Both the position numbers and the translations under genes were made by a program. 64,000 nucleotides of DNA from Monoplex corrugatus (lineage: Eukaryota; Mollusca; Gastropoda; Littorinimorpha; Ranellidae). Numbering within the stretch: the stretch's first letter is position 1; every line of letters starts with the position of its first letter. Positions 24,341-35,402 of the stretch are shown piece by piece. The stretch lies in NCBI GenBank assembly GCA_030674185.1, contig CM060315.1, positions 88,795,415-88,859,414 on the forward strand. Reading direction: 5' to 3'. The notes under the pieces are model-generated. The model saw only the letters and a list, made by a program, of their open reading frames with translations, ran no database searches and was not told where the DNA came from.

Positions 24341-26150
24341 GGAATGTTCAGACTATGCTGGAGACAGGGAAATTAAATCTCTTGGTAAAGGAATTAGAAA
24401 GGAGCCAAATGAATATCACTGGCCTTAATGAAGAATACTTAAGACTAAAGAGACAATTCAAAAGCAAGATTCGAAGAGACAAGAAAAACTGGCTGGAACA
24501 AGAATGTGCAAAGATAAATGAACACAACGAAAAAGGAAAATCAAGAGAACTCTTTCAGCAGGTTAGATCAGTCAAACAAAACAAGTTTCAAACCAAAAAT
24601 CAGTGTGTCAATACCTTAGATGGAACTACGCTAACTGAGCCAGAAGACATTCTAAAAAGATGGCATAAATACAGCAAAACTTTATTCACTGGTCAAGAAC
24701 AAACTAAACCTCAAAATGAGAGAGTTCAATTGAACAAACAGCACTGAGTTAGTGCCAGAACCCCTCATCAGTGAAGCTGAAGCAGACATCAAAGAGTTTA
24801 GATGCAGAAAGTCACAAGGCCTCAATAACATTCCAGGAGAATTGTTAAAGCATTCAAAAGGTGGGCTGAAAGCCATGCATTACCTATGCTGCAAAATCTG
24901 GAAGACTGGTCAATGGCCCACAGACTGGAAGTCACAAGAATTTGTCATGCTCCATAAAAGCGGAAATTTAAAAGATTGCAATAATTACAGGACGATAGCC
25001 CTTATCTGTTATGTATCTGCTGATCATAATCTTAAACAGGATGAAAAGAACGAATGAAGAACTTTTTATCACCTTTGTAGACTACAGCAAAGCTTTTGAC
25101 AGCATAATCTACCGGCATCTTTTTGACACAACGCATAAACACATCATCTCAGTAATTTCCTCGCTTTATGAAGACCAAAACAGAATTATCAGATGGGACA
25201 GTCGAAAACGTGAATTTTTTTTTTATCTCGAAAGGAGTTAGGCAAGGATGCATCCTCTCACCTCACTTTTTTAATATATATACAGAGGAAGTAATGAGAG
25301 AGTCTGATATTGGTAGAAATATAACAAATCTGTGCTACGCTGATGATACAGCATACCAGCCGACAACATCACTAGTTTGAAGAGAGTTCTACATAGAGTA
25401 GATGAAACAGGAAGAAGAGCCGATCTCAAGCTTAATGCCAAAAAGACAAAAGTACTGTATGTTGCCAGAATCAGTTGCCAAACAGACAAAGAAATAAAGA
25501 TTGATAGAACGCCTTTAGAAAATGTCAAATATTTTAAATATCTAGGCTCAGTCAAAACAAACCATGGATCATGTACCAAAGATATAAAAACAAGAATAGG
25601 CATGGTTAAAAGCAGAATGATCCAACTACACAGCATCTGGAAAGAAAGATGGCAGCATTCCTCTTCATCTAAAAATGAAAGCATTGAAACGCCCAGTATG
25701 GCCCCGTCATGTTATATGACTGTGGATCCTGGACACAAAGAAAAGATGACAAAAGAATTGAAGTAGATGAGATGTGATTTTTTAGGAGGCTGCTCAGAGT
25801 CAGTTGGACAGATAGAAGAACAAATGAAAGCTTACTAAACGAATTGGGAACAGCAAGAAAACTTCTATCATTAATAAACGAAAGAAGATTACGATATGTA
25901 GGCCATGCGCTACGAAACCAAGAGACTGACTTTATGAAGACTGTCCCTCAAGGCAAGTCTGAGGCAAAAAGAAAAAGAGGCAGACCACCAGCTTCTCTCA
26001 CTGGCAAAATCACCGAATCCAGCGGCATGAGAATCCATGAAGTCAGCAGGGCCAGCCCAATCCGGAACAAATGGAGGGGGATAACCCTGTCGGTGTCACT
26101 GACTGCAGTGGCCAACATTGCACCTGGTGATGCCGACAGATGAGACTCCA
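24341..26150 (+). mobile_element. Decayed APE-RT LINE with internal endonuclease deletion
   Basis: Opens in the endonuclease start (WNVQTMLETGKLNLLVKELE ... MNITGLNE), then jumps directly to the post-endonuclease region (RLKRQFKSKIRRDKKNWLEQ), so about 200 residues of the nuclease are deleted. Continues with FRCRKSQGLNNIPGELLK, NYRTIALIC, FITFVDYSKAFDSI, SKGVRQGCILSPHFFNIYTEE, the catalytic LCYADDTA, LKLNAKKTKVLYV, YFKYLGSVKT and a C-terminus with RRLRYVGHALRNQ, KRKRGRPPASL and a final APGDADR-like end. Six frame changes break it. Distinct from L2-like and RTE-like elements here; clade not assigned. Confidence 0.83.
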
Positions 26151-26234
26151 TTAATACTTATGACGGCACCTGAACTGAAAACATCAAAATAAGAGTAGAA
26201 TGGCAAAACAGAAAATTATCCAAATGTCACATTT

Positions 26235-27718
26235 CATCATCATCAAGTGCCCTGCCACATGGCGTTGGCGATCTCGGCCCTCCATATGCATCTATCCCTT
26301 GTTGCCGCAAGCACATCTTCCACCCTCTCTGTCTTCAGCCACTCTGCAAGTCCGTCCAATATTTTTCCCCAGGTCTACCTGGTGCTGTCTTTCCCTCCAG
26401 CTTTCCTGTTGTGACCAGGTGCTCTAATTCCCCTTTCCTCATATCATGGCCTATAAATGTTGCCTGTCTTTTCCTAATCTTATGAATGATCTTCTTGTGT
26501 CTGCCTCCATCAAGACTGTCTCGTTTGTTTTCTTTGCTGTCCATGGAACTTTCAACATTTTTCTCAGAAATCATATCTCGGCTGCCTCAATCTTGCTCTG
26601 GCTTTGCGTGTTGACTGTCCACGCCTCACAACTGTATAACATTATCGGTTCTATATGACATTCAAGAACTCTCTTCCTGATGTTAATTGATAGGCATTTG
26701 TTGGCTAGAATGCTTTTCATCTTCTTGAATGCTGTTTTCGCTTGGCCAATTCTGCTGGCTATTTCTGATGTGCATCTGCCGTCTTGTGAGATGATCGTTC
26801 CCAGATATTTAATTTTATCAACCTGTCTCAAGGTTGTGCCGTTTACTGGGGATTTCATGTTTTTTTTTTACTGATTACCATGACTTCAGTCTATTTGCAA
26901 TTTAGCTCCAGCCCTTTACTTTTGCTTTTTATTTCTGTTATATTCACATGGTTTTGTAGGTCCCTTTCATTTTCTGCAATTAGCACGGTGTCATCTGAGT
27001 ATCGAATGTTCTTTATCATTTTTCCTCCAACCTTTAATTCTAGGTTTCTCATGATGTTTTCGCTGTAAAGTGAAAACGGATCTGGTGACAAAACACAACC
27101 TTGCCCGACTCCTCTTTTGATATTTTGGAAAGAGCTTATATCGTTTTCTATTCTCATTGCAGCTGTTTGTTCCCAATACATATTTCTGATTATTCGTAGA
27201 TCTTTTCCATCAATATTGAGTCTTTCAGTTGGTTGATCAATTCTTCATGTCTTACCCGATCGAAAGCCTTGGTATAATCAACAAAGCATAAATATAAATC
27301 CTTATTCATCTCGATTGACCTCGCTATGATACGAGTAGTTATTAGGATGTATATAGCATTAATAGTTCCTTTCCCTTCGACAAATCCACTCTGTTCTTCT
27401 GCTATTTCTCTTTTGATTCTATTCCTTGTCCTCATCATGATTATTCTAAATAGGATTATTGTTACATGACTCATCAAACTGATTGTGCTATGGAGTTCGC
27501 ATTCTATAGCCCCTGTTTTCTTTGGAAGTGCAATGAAAATTGATTTTGTCATATCTTTGGGGATTTTTCCAGTGTCATAAATTTCATTAACGAGGACTTA
27601 CATTTTCAATACTAAATTCCTCCAGGGCTTCAATCATCTCTGTAGTAATACTGTCTGGTCCTGGGGCTTTTCCCGGTTTCATCTTTTTCAGTGCTGCTCT
27701 AAGTTCGCTTTCATTTCA
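26235..27718 (-). mobile_element. Decayed APE-RT LINE fragment, RT to C-terminus
   Basis: Minus strand pieces in order: 27552-27190 (IEMNKDLYLCFVDYTKAFDR, EEQSGFVEGKGTINAIYIL), 27181-26891 (KRGVGQGCVLSPDPFSLYSE, then RYSDDTVLIAENERDLQ with the YADD box changed to YSDD), 26858-26571 (KIKYLGTIISQDGRC, LYSCEAWTVN) and 26574-26335 (RKRQATFIGHDMRKGELEHL). The loss of the Ala in YADD is tolerated in some RTs, but frame breaks show the copy is dead. Related in type to the fragments on either side but in the opposite orientation. Confidence 0.83.
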
Positions 27719-28180
27719 TAACAGTCACATTCAGAAAGACAAAAGTATACAAACAGCCCTTAAAATTAAAATTTTAAAATGTCTGAGCTCGCCAGCAATG
27801 TTACATGGCTGTGAAGCCTGGACATGCAGAAATGCAAATCAAAATAATATTGAAGCAGCAGAGATGTAATTCTACAGACAGCTTCTAAGAGTCAAATGGA
27901 CCGATAAGAGCTAGAGAACAACTGAAAGCATTTTGAACCAACTCAGATCATATCCACTGGTGGCAGAAATCAACAAAAGAAAAATGAGACACATCAGCCA
28001 TGGAACCCGCAACACCAACACAACCCTAATGACAACAGTTTTACAAGGAAAAGTTGAAGCCAAAAGAAATCCGGGCAGATCAACCACCTCCTGTATAAAC
28101 AACACCATCAACAGAAAGGTCAAGACTGGAGTAAATGGAGAAGAGTTAGGTGATAGGTTTTTGCACAAGTTCAAGGCGTC
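27719..28180 (+). mobile_element. Decayed APE-RT LINE fragment, C-terminal part only
   Basis: Plus strand. Begins near HIQKDKSIQTALKIKILKCL-like sequence, has MLHGCEAWTC, an in-frame stop at about 27867, QLLRVKWTDK, then 27933-28184 with INKRKMRHISHGTRN and KVEAKRNPGRS. This is the terminal region of the same LINE type as 24341-26150, but a separate copy since that one already has its own C-terminus. Confidence 0.75.
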
Positions 28181-28288
28181 TTGACAAATGACAGTTTGGG
28201 TGGAGCACATACAGAATTGTCCAAGTGTAAAGAATCCCTCCTAAATGAAGGCAGTTGTAGGCTCCGGCAGACAGAAATCTGTTCTTAC

Positions 28289-28444
28289 CTTGTCGGAGGA
28301 AGGCAACAGGCGGGCAAAGCGACCATAGGGGGAGAAGATGTCGGCGTCTGAGCGGTGCCATGAGGTCCAGTTGAACACATTGTTGAACTCCTCTTCCTTG
28401 ATGTCAATATAATATGGAGGCTCAGACCCATGGACAATCCACAC
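28289..28444 (-). CDS. Fucosyltransferase-like gene, exon 2
   Basis: A 156-nt phase-0 exon flanked on the minus strand by acceptor atatcaacag and donor aaggtaaga (gt at 28288). Its 52 residues read VWIVHGSEPPYYIDIKEE then FNNVFNWTSWHRSDADIFSP and end near LLPSSDK. The blocks WxxxxxEPP and FNWTxxxRxDxDIxxPYG are hallmarks of the GT10 N-terminal acceptor half. It joins exon 1 (ending HPPHQ) to give the family's HQxW junction. Intron 2 (about 7.1 kb) is packed with LINE fragments. No frame break in this exon. Confidence 0.9.
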
Positions 28445-28508
28445 CTGTTGATATACATCTCACAGTCATAATAATTTTATGATAGAAGTTAGTGTCTTAA
28501 GACCAGAT

Positions 28509-28627
28509 GCTCTCTCTCTCTCTCTCGCTCTCTCTGTATATATATACATATAGATGAAGAAAAGAGAGAGAGAGAGAGAGAGGAAGAGAGAGAGAGAGAG
28601 AATGTGTGTGTGTACGTGCGTGTCGTA

Positions 28628-28710
<83 letters not shown>
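28509..28710. repeat. TC, GA and TG microsatellites
   Basis: (TC)n at about 28509-28533, (GA)n at about 28564-28601 and (TG)n at about 28630-28709, inside fucosyltransferase intron 1, just before the 27-bp minisatellite. Confidence 0.95.
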
Positions 28711-28736
28711 CAAGAGAGTGATTTACTAGAGCCAGT

Positions 28737-31700
28737 CTGTCCCTTGTAACCCTATCTTACAGTCTGTCCCTTGTAACCCTATCTTACAGTCTGTCCCTTG
28801 TAACCCTATCTTACAGTCTGTCCCATGTAACCCTATCTTACAGTCTGTCCCTTGTAACCCTATCTTACAGTCTGTCCCTTGTAACCCTATCTTACAGTCT
28901 GTCCCTTGTAACCCTATCTTACAGTCTGTCCCTGTAACCCTTCTTACAGTCTGTCCCTTGTAACCCTTCTTACAGTCTGTCCCTTGTAACCCTATCTTAC
29001 AGTCTGTCCTTGTAACCCTATCTTACAGTCTGTCCCTGTAACCTATCTTACAGCTGTCCTTGTAACCCTATCTTACAGTCTGTCCTTGTAACCCTATCTT
29101 ACAGTCTGTCCTTTGTAACCCTATCTTACAGTCTGTCCTTGTAACCCTATCTTACAGTCTGTCCCTTGTAACCCTATCTTACAGTCTGTCCCTTGTAAAC
29201 CCTATCTTACAGTCTGTCCCTTGTAACCCTATCTTACAGTCTGTCCTTGTAACCCTATCTTACAGTCTGTCCCTTGTAACCCTATCTTACAGTCTGTCCC
29301 TTGTAACCCTATCTTACAGTCTGTCCCTTGTAACCCTATCTTACAGTCTGTCCCTTGTAACCCTATCTTACAGTCTGTCCCTTGTAACCTATCTTACAGT
29401 CTGTCCCTTGTAACCCTTCTTACGTCGTCCCTTGTAACCCTATCTTACAGTCTGTCCCTGTAACCCTATCTTACAGTCTGTCCCTTGTAACCCTATCTTA
29501 CAGTCTGTCCCTTGTAACCCTATCTTTACAGTCTGTCCCTTGTAACCCTATCTTACAGTCTGTCCCTTGTAACCCTATCTTACAGTCTGTCCCTTGTAAC
29601 CCTATCTTACAGTCTGTCCCTTGTAACCCTTCTTACAGTCTGTCCCTTGTAACCCTATCTTACAGTCTGTCCTTGTAACCCTATCTTACAGTCTGTCCCT
29701 GTAACCCTATCTTACAGTCTGTCCCTTGTAACCCTGTCTTACAGTCTGTCCCTTGTAACCCTATCTTACAGTCTGTCCCTTGTAACCCTATCTTACAGTC
29801 TGTCCCTGTAACCCTATCTTACAGTCTGTCCCTTGTAACCTTCTTACAGTCTGTCCCTTGTAACCCTATCTTACAGTCTGTCCCTTGTAACCCTATCTTA
29901 CAGTCTGTCCTTGTAACCCTATCTTACAGTCTGTCCCTTGTAACCCTGTCTTACAGTCTGTCCCTGTAACCTATCTTACAGTCTGTCCCTTGTAACCCTT
30001 CTCTTCAGTCTGTCCTTGTAACCCTATCTTACGTTTCTTGTAACCTTCTTACAGTCTGTCCTTGTAACCATCTTACAGTCTGTCCCTGTACCTTCTTACA
30101 GTCTGTCCGTAACCCTCTTACGTCGTCCTTGTACCCTATTTACAGTCTGTCCTGTACCCTATCTTACAGTCTGTCCTGTAACCTTCTACAGTCTGTCCTT
30201 GTACCTTCTTACGTCTGTCTGTAACCTATCTTTCGTAACCTATCTTACAGTCTCGTACATTACAGTCTGTCCCTTGAACCATTTCAGCTGTCCTTGTACC
30301 TATCTAAGTCTGTCTTACCTACTTACAGTTCCTGTACTTAGCTGCCCTTGACATCTTACGTCTCCTGTACCATCTTACTCTCCCTTGTACCCTATTTAGT
30401 CGTCCTTGTAACTATCTTACAGTCTGTCTGTACCCTTTACAGTCGCCTGACCCTTCTTACGTCTGTCTTACCATCTACATCGCTTGTACCTATCTCGTCT
30501 GTCCTACCCTATTAGTCTGTCTGTAACCTATCGTCCTTGTCCATCTTACGTCTGTCTGTAACTATCTTCAGTTGTCCTTGTAACATTTACGTCTGTCCTG
30601 AACCTTTGTTCCTTGTACTTCTTAGTGTCCTTTAACCCTATTTACGTGTCCTTGAACTACTTACAGTCTGTCTGTAACTTCTACTCTGTCCTTTAACCTC
30701 TACAGTTCTGTCCTATCTTACAGTTCCCTGTACCTTACAGTTGTCTGTAACCTTTACATGCTTGTACCTATCTACAGTCTGTCTGTACCCTTACGTCTGT
30801 CCTGTAATACTACTTGTCCCTGACCTTCTTACAGTCGTCCCTGACCTATCTACGTCTGTCCCTTGACTCTACAGTCTGTCCTGTAACCTAATTTACAGTC
30901 TGTCCCTTACTATCTTACAGTCTGTCCTTGTAACCCTATCTTACAGTCTGTCCCTGTACCTTCTTACAGTCTGTCCCTTTACATCTTACAGTCTGTCCTT
31001 GTACCTATCTTACAGTCTGTCCCTGTAACCTTCTTACATCTGTCCTTTAACCTTCTACAGTCTGTCCCTTGTAACCCTATCTTACAGTCTTTCCTGTAAC
31101 CCTATCTTACAGTCTGTCCCATGTAACCCTATCTTACAGTCTGTCCCTTGTAACCCTATCTTACAGTCTGTCCCATGTAACCCTATCTTACAGTCTGTCC
31201 CTTGTAACCCTGTCTTACAGTCTGTCCCATGTAACCCTATCTTACAGTCTGTCCCTTGTAAGCCTATCTTACAGTCTGTCCCTTGTAACCCTGTCTTACA
31301 GTCTGTCCCATGTAACCCTGTCTTACAGTCTGTCCCTTGTAACCCTATCTTACAGTCTGTCCCTTGTAACCCTGTCTTACAGTCTGTCCCTTGTAACCCT
31401 ATCTTACAGTGTGTCCCTTGTAACCCTATGTTACAGTCTGTCCCTTGTAACCCTATCTTACAGTCTGTCCCTTGTAACCCTATCTTACAGTCTGTCCCAT
31501 GTAACCCTGTCTTACAGTCTGTCCCATGTAACCCTGTCTTACAGTCTGTCCCATGTAACCCTATCTTACAGTCTGTCCCATGTAACCCTGTCTTACAGTC
31601 TGTCCCTTGTAACCCTGTCTTACAGTCTGTCCCTTGTAAGCCTGTCTTACAGTCTGTCCCTTGTAACCCTATCTTACAGTCTGTCCCTTGTAACCCTGTC

Positions 31701-32347
31701 TTACAGTCTGTCCCATGTAACCCTGTCTTGCAGTCTGTCCCTTGTAACCCTGTCTTACAGTCTGTCCCTTGTAACCCTATCTTACAGTCTGTCCCTTGTA
31801 ACCCTATCTTACAGTCTGTCCCTTGTAACCCTATCTTACAGTCTGTCCCTTGTAACCCTATCTTACAGTCTGTCCCATGTAACCCTTACAGTCTGTCCCT
31901 TGTAACCCTGTTTACAGTCTGTCCCTTGTAACCCTGTCTTACAGTCTGTCCCTTGTAACCCTATCTTACAGTCTGTCCCTTGTAACCCTTACAGTCTGTC
32001 CCTTGTAACCCTGTCTTACAGTCTGTCCCATGTAACCCTATCTTACAGTCTGTCCCTTGTAACCCTGTCTTACAGTCTGTCCCTTGTAACCCTGTCTTAC
32101 AGTCTGTCCCTTGTAACCCTGTCTTACAGTCTGTCCCTTGTAACCCTGTCTTACAGTCTGTCCCTTGTAACCCTGTCTTACAGTCTGTCCCTTGTAACCC
32201 TGTCTTACAGTCTGTCCCTTGTAACCCTGTCTTGCAGTCTGTCCCTTGTAACCCTGTCTTACAGTCTGTCCCTTGTAACCCTGTCTTACAGTCTGTCCCT
32301 TGTAACCCTGTCTTACAGTCTGTCCCTTGTAACCCTGTCTTACAGTC
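28737..32347. repeat. 27-bp minisatellite in fucosyltransferase intron 1
   Basis: About 135 copies of a 27-bp unit with core cttacagtctgtcccttgta followed by accctat. Edges are clean: the left part uses ...ccttgtaaccctatctt, while from about 31090 rightwards the variants ccatgt and ctgtctt become frequent, and the last kilobase is nearly uniform ctgtctt. The centre (about 30000-31050) is riddled with single-base deletions. Because 27 is a multiple of three, open frames with a nine-residue period (LVTLSYSLS-like) arise on the plus strand; they have no other coding evidence. Confidence 0.97.
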
Positions 32348-32474
32348 TCAGTACAGATAATGTACAGGATCCAAATGACCTGAAGACTATCGCTGTACCA
32401 AAATGACTCACAATGAACAATACCAATGGGAGTAGAAATGTATAAATAACTAAAAAAAAAAAACTTTAAAAACG

Positions 32475-32760
32475 TTAAATTGTCTCATAACCCTGAAGTT
32501 GTAGGGCAGTGAGGTGGAAGAGATCTCAAATTTTCTCAGGGCCAGCAGTATGAAGGTGATGCCCATTTCTTCTCCTATGCTGCTTTATCTTTCCCTAAGT
32601 TTCAAGAAAGTTGGGTACCCGTTCACTGCTGGGTAGACTGAAAGCCACACACGCACATAGTTCCATGCGTGTGACTCCACCTGTGCAGTCTCAGGAAAAC
32701 AGACTGGAAGGTGAGTGCTCTACCTCTACGCCAATCAAGCACACAAGAATGTTATTAAAG
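32475..32760 (-). mobile_element. tRNA-derived SINE candidate
   Basis: On the minus strand, a tRNA-like head at about 32755-32720 (ttggcgtagaggtagagcac, matching an RNA polymerase III A box TRGYnnAgnGG) is followed by a body with agaaatgggcatcaccttca and tgagatctcttccacctcac, ending at an A/T-rich tail near 32450-32475. The body part recurs, truncated, at 55330-55432. The B box is weak. Located in fucosyltransferase intron 1. Confidence 0.6.
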
Positions 32761-33578
32761 TTTCCACAAATATTTGCAGGCAATTACAAACATATTCTGC
32801 AACATGTGTAAGAATGTCATCGTCAGTAAGCATGTAACTTGGGAGTAGTTAATCATCAGATTCATAACAATGGAAAGTTCAGCTATTCAAAATGCCTTGA
32901 TACAAATACAACACTCACGCTTTCCAATGTTTTGCCCATGTTTGGACTTTTTCTGTGGAATTATCTGCCCTTTGATCTGAACATTTTTGCCTAGCCTTTC
33001 CTGTTCGAAGATCCAACATAAAGCCCATTTTCCCCATGAATCCTTCTGTCCAAATCAACTTTTGTATACTGACCCTGCCCCGTCCTGTTTTAGTGCGTTG
33101 TTGTAGCATGCTGTACATGAAAGTTATTGAGAGTGTGTGCATGATGTTAATGGGTTTAAACAGTGAATGTGTGTTACATGTAGGCCTATATTTCATTTAG
33201 TTTTGTATTTTAGAATTGTATGTGCACACATCACTGTTAGGAACACTATAAATGTACAGTAATTATTATCATTATTACATTAGTTTTTCTTAAATCATCC
33301 TTATCAGCTTCAGTCTGGTGTCCAAGTTACCCAGAAAATTTCTTCCCCAATCCTACCGCACACTGTACATTCTCTGTCTTTTGTGGGAATGTCTGGGTAT
33401 GTTATTATGCAAAATCCACTAAATGTGTTACAATCCACTGTTACAGACACACACAAACGCGCGCGCACACACACACAAATGCACACACACACACACACAA
33501 ACACACTCACACAAACAGGCAGGCATGCACGCATGCACATAATTGTTTAAAAAAATCTTCAAAAGGGTGACAAGTTAC
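32761..33578. other. Fucosyltransferase intron 1, proximal part
   Basis: No gene recognised. Holds a short (CA)n with GCGCGC at about 33447-33510. The open frame at 33196-32915 on minus has no recognisable domain and is taken as chance. Confidence 0.6.
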
Positions 33579-33992
33579 CTGGTGGGGTGGGTGGGAAGGT
33601 GGAAGATCATTGGGAGTGTAAATACTCCGCGAGTTTATCAGCACGGCATCGGCATCGTTGATCTCCTGTTTGTCCACAGTCACACGGCATTTCTTCATGG
33701 CACAGGTCTGGAACGTCTGATCGCCCGCCCCCCAGGTCTTGGAACCGCAGAAGCGGGTCCACAAAAGAATGGTCTTCTGCCCATCTTTTCCCTTCAAGCC
33801 CTCAGAAACCCCTGCTGTACTTGTGTGAAGACGGGGGAAAGTGGTGATGAAGGGAGTCGGTCTTTTCGGAGGTCCAGTAGGGAATCTGGCCTTGACTTTG
33901 GGAGGGTGGGTGTCGTAGAAGATGAAGGAGATGAGGACAACAATGATAATGATGACCACAAGCTGACGTTTGAATTTTCGCAGTGTCCTCAT
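33579..33992 (-). CDS. Fucosyltransferase-like gene, exon 1 (signal anchor and stem)
   Basis: 138 codons from the first Met after an in-frame stop (ATG at 33992-33990) to a canonical donor (cag|gtaact). It encodes a short basic cytoplasmic tail (MRTLRKFKRQ), a type II signal anchor (LVVIIIIVVLISFIFY, about residues 11-26), a Pro-rich stem, then the GT10 N-terminal domain: KTILLWTRFCGSKTWG, TCAMKKCRVTVDK, NDADAVLINS, and PNDLPPSHPPHQ at the splice. The ILLWT start, paired Cys and the ADAV block match the family. The topology predicts a Golgi-resident enzyme with a lumenal catalytic domain. An alternative upstream start or a non-coding 5' exon cannot be excluded. Confidence 0.88.
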
Positions 33993-34149
33993 TTCACATG
34001 TGTCTTGCTCCTGTGGGTATCTCTGAGTAAACACAAAGTGTTTTGTTCTGTACAGATTCCATCACATGGCATCATGGTGTAAATACATATGAAACTGTGG
34101 AGATGCTCTCTTTAGAAACAGAAACTGAAACTGTGTTAAAGATGGCAAA
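33993..34149. other. Presumed 5'UTR/upstream region of the fucosyltransferase
   Basis: On the minus strand an in-frame TGA precedes the proposed Met, and ctgtacag (about 34052) could be a 3' splice site of a leader exon. No TATA box is evident. Confidence 0.4.
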
Positions 34150-34262
34150 GCCATTCTAACAGTCTCTCTTTTTGTCCCCCCCAAAAAATCAAGATTTTTT
34201 CTTTTGCAAGGTCTCTGTGACCACTGTAACAATTCTTTTTCTCATAAAGAATCATTACAGAC
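34150..34262. repeat. Dispersed palindromic repeat
   Basis: Ccccccc then aaaaaatcaagatttttt followed by ggtctctgtgacc, paralleling 14600-14665 (aaaaaatccagatttttt, ggtcactgtgacc). The GGTCACTGTGACC core is itself a palindrome. I associate this motif with abundant molluscan dispersed repeats, from memory. Confidence 0.55.
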
Positions 34263-34616
34263 ATTTTTTCTGAATGTTGTCATTTTCAAGGTCATGTGAC
34301 AATTGGAAGGTATTCAGCTTTGGGTGACCTATTCCACAATCGGACTGGAACATTCCTACAATAATAAACTTAACTCTACCTCTCTATTAAAAACTGAAAA
34401 AGTAATGACAAATTTGGTGATTTTTCTGCACACACCTCTCAAAAGGGTGAAAAATGTTTCATAGGTGTTCTTGTAATTTTTGTGTTATCACTGGTTATGT
34501 GTTCCTTGCAAAATTGTTTGGCCCACATTGATACAATAATGCCTAAGTGCTTACAAGACATTCTTAATGAAATTATTTATTTTGTATTTCTCACCCCTAA
34601 GGAAGGAAGGGGAGGG

Positions 34617-34618
<2 letters not shown>
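34263..34618. other. Upstream spacer, nothing recognised
   Basis: AT-rich sequence between the palindromic repeat and the GA tract. No coding signature. Confidence 0.5.

Positions 34619-34677
<59 letters not shown>
34619..34677. repeat. GA microsatellite at the satellite boundary
   Basis: (GA)n of about 59 bp. The 30-bp satellite begins immediately after it. Confidence 0.95.
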
Positions 34678-34678
<1 letters not shown>

Positions 34679-34679
34679 T

Positions 34680-34851
34680 GTAATACTTTCTGACAGATAA
34701 CCTGTTGTAATACCCATTCTGACAGGTAACCTGTAATAATACCCATTCTGACAGGTACCCTGTAGCAATACCCATTCTGACAGGTAACCTGTAGTAATAC
34801 CCATTCTGACAGCTAACCTGTAGTAATACTCCATTCTGACAGCTAACCTGT
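34680..34851. repeat. 30-bp satellite, block 1
   Basis: About six units with core ccattctgacagctaacctg and a connecting t(t/a)gtaatac(t)c. Several use the variant acccattctgacaggtaccc. From about 34702 this block is identical to 40070-40218, including a rare gtagcaatac variant. Confidence 0.95.
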
Positions 34852-35222
34852 ATATCCTACAAGATTGCCTGCCTCTGCTTCAAATCTATTGAGTCTTCCT
34901 GTCCTGAGTATCTCACCCATCTGTTACATCTCTACACGCCATCTCGAGCTTTGCGGTCCTCATCTGATACCCGTCTCTATAGTATCCCCATAGTCCGCAC
35001 TAAAAGGTTTGGGCAGCGTTCTTTTTCCTATCAAGCTTCAACCATCTGGAATCAGTTACCTCGCTCTCTTAGATACTCACCCTCTCTGTCCACATTCAAA
35101 CGCTCCCTCAAAACTTACCTGTTTCCCAAAACTGGTAATCTCTGCCCCCTTCCCCCCATGTAATGTAATGGTGACATTATAGTGTCTTAGTGTCAATGTG
35201 TCATTGTATTTGCATGTCATGC

Positions 35223-35254
<32 letters not shown>

Positions 35255-35362
35255 TGTGTGTGTGTGGGTGCTTCTGTGGGTGTGTGTGCTTGTGATTCTG
35301 GTTATATGTTTTGCCATTGTAAACGCCTAGGGCATTAATTTGATTAGGCGTACTGAATGTTC

Positions 35363-35400
<38 letters not shown>
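34852..35400 (+). mobile_element. L2-like LINE family B, copy 1 (5'-truncated)
   Basis: Coding remnant 34852-35163 reads ISYKIACLCFKSIESSCPEY, YTPSRALRSSSDTRLYS, RFGQRSFSYQASTIWNQLP and FKRSLKTYLFPKTG, the L2-type C-terminus. The 3'UTR holds a TG microsatellite (about 35222-35292) and ends with a hairpin (cgcctaggg...gattaggcg) and about 12 ATA/TAA repeats that run straight into satellite. Nearly identical to 40219-40767 (for example gtgggtgcttctg versus gtgggtacttctg), so the two arose by duplication, not by independent insertion. Confidence 0.9.

Positions 35401-35402
<2 letters not shown>

Noticed and set aside
31411..31931. Plus-strand ORFs with nine-residue repeats in the 27-bp minisatellite
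   Set aside because: Same reason: period divisible by three; the region is intronic to the fucosyltransferase on the other strand.
32915..33196. 93-codon minus-strand ORF in fucosyltransferase intron 1
   Set aside because: No domain, no repeat similarity and no splice context; consistent with chance.
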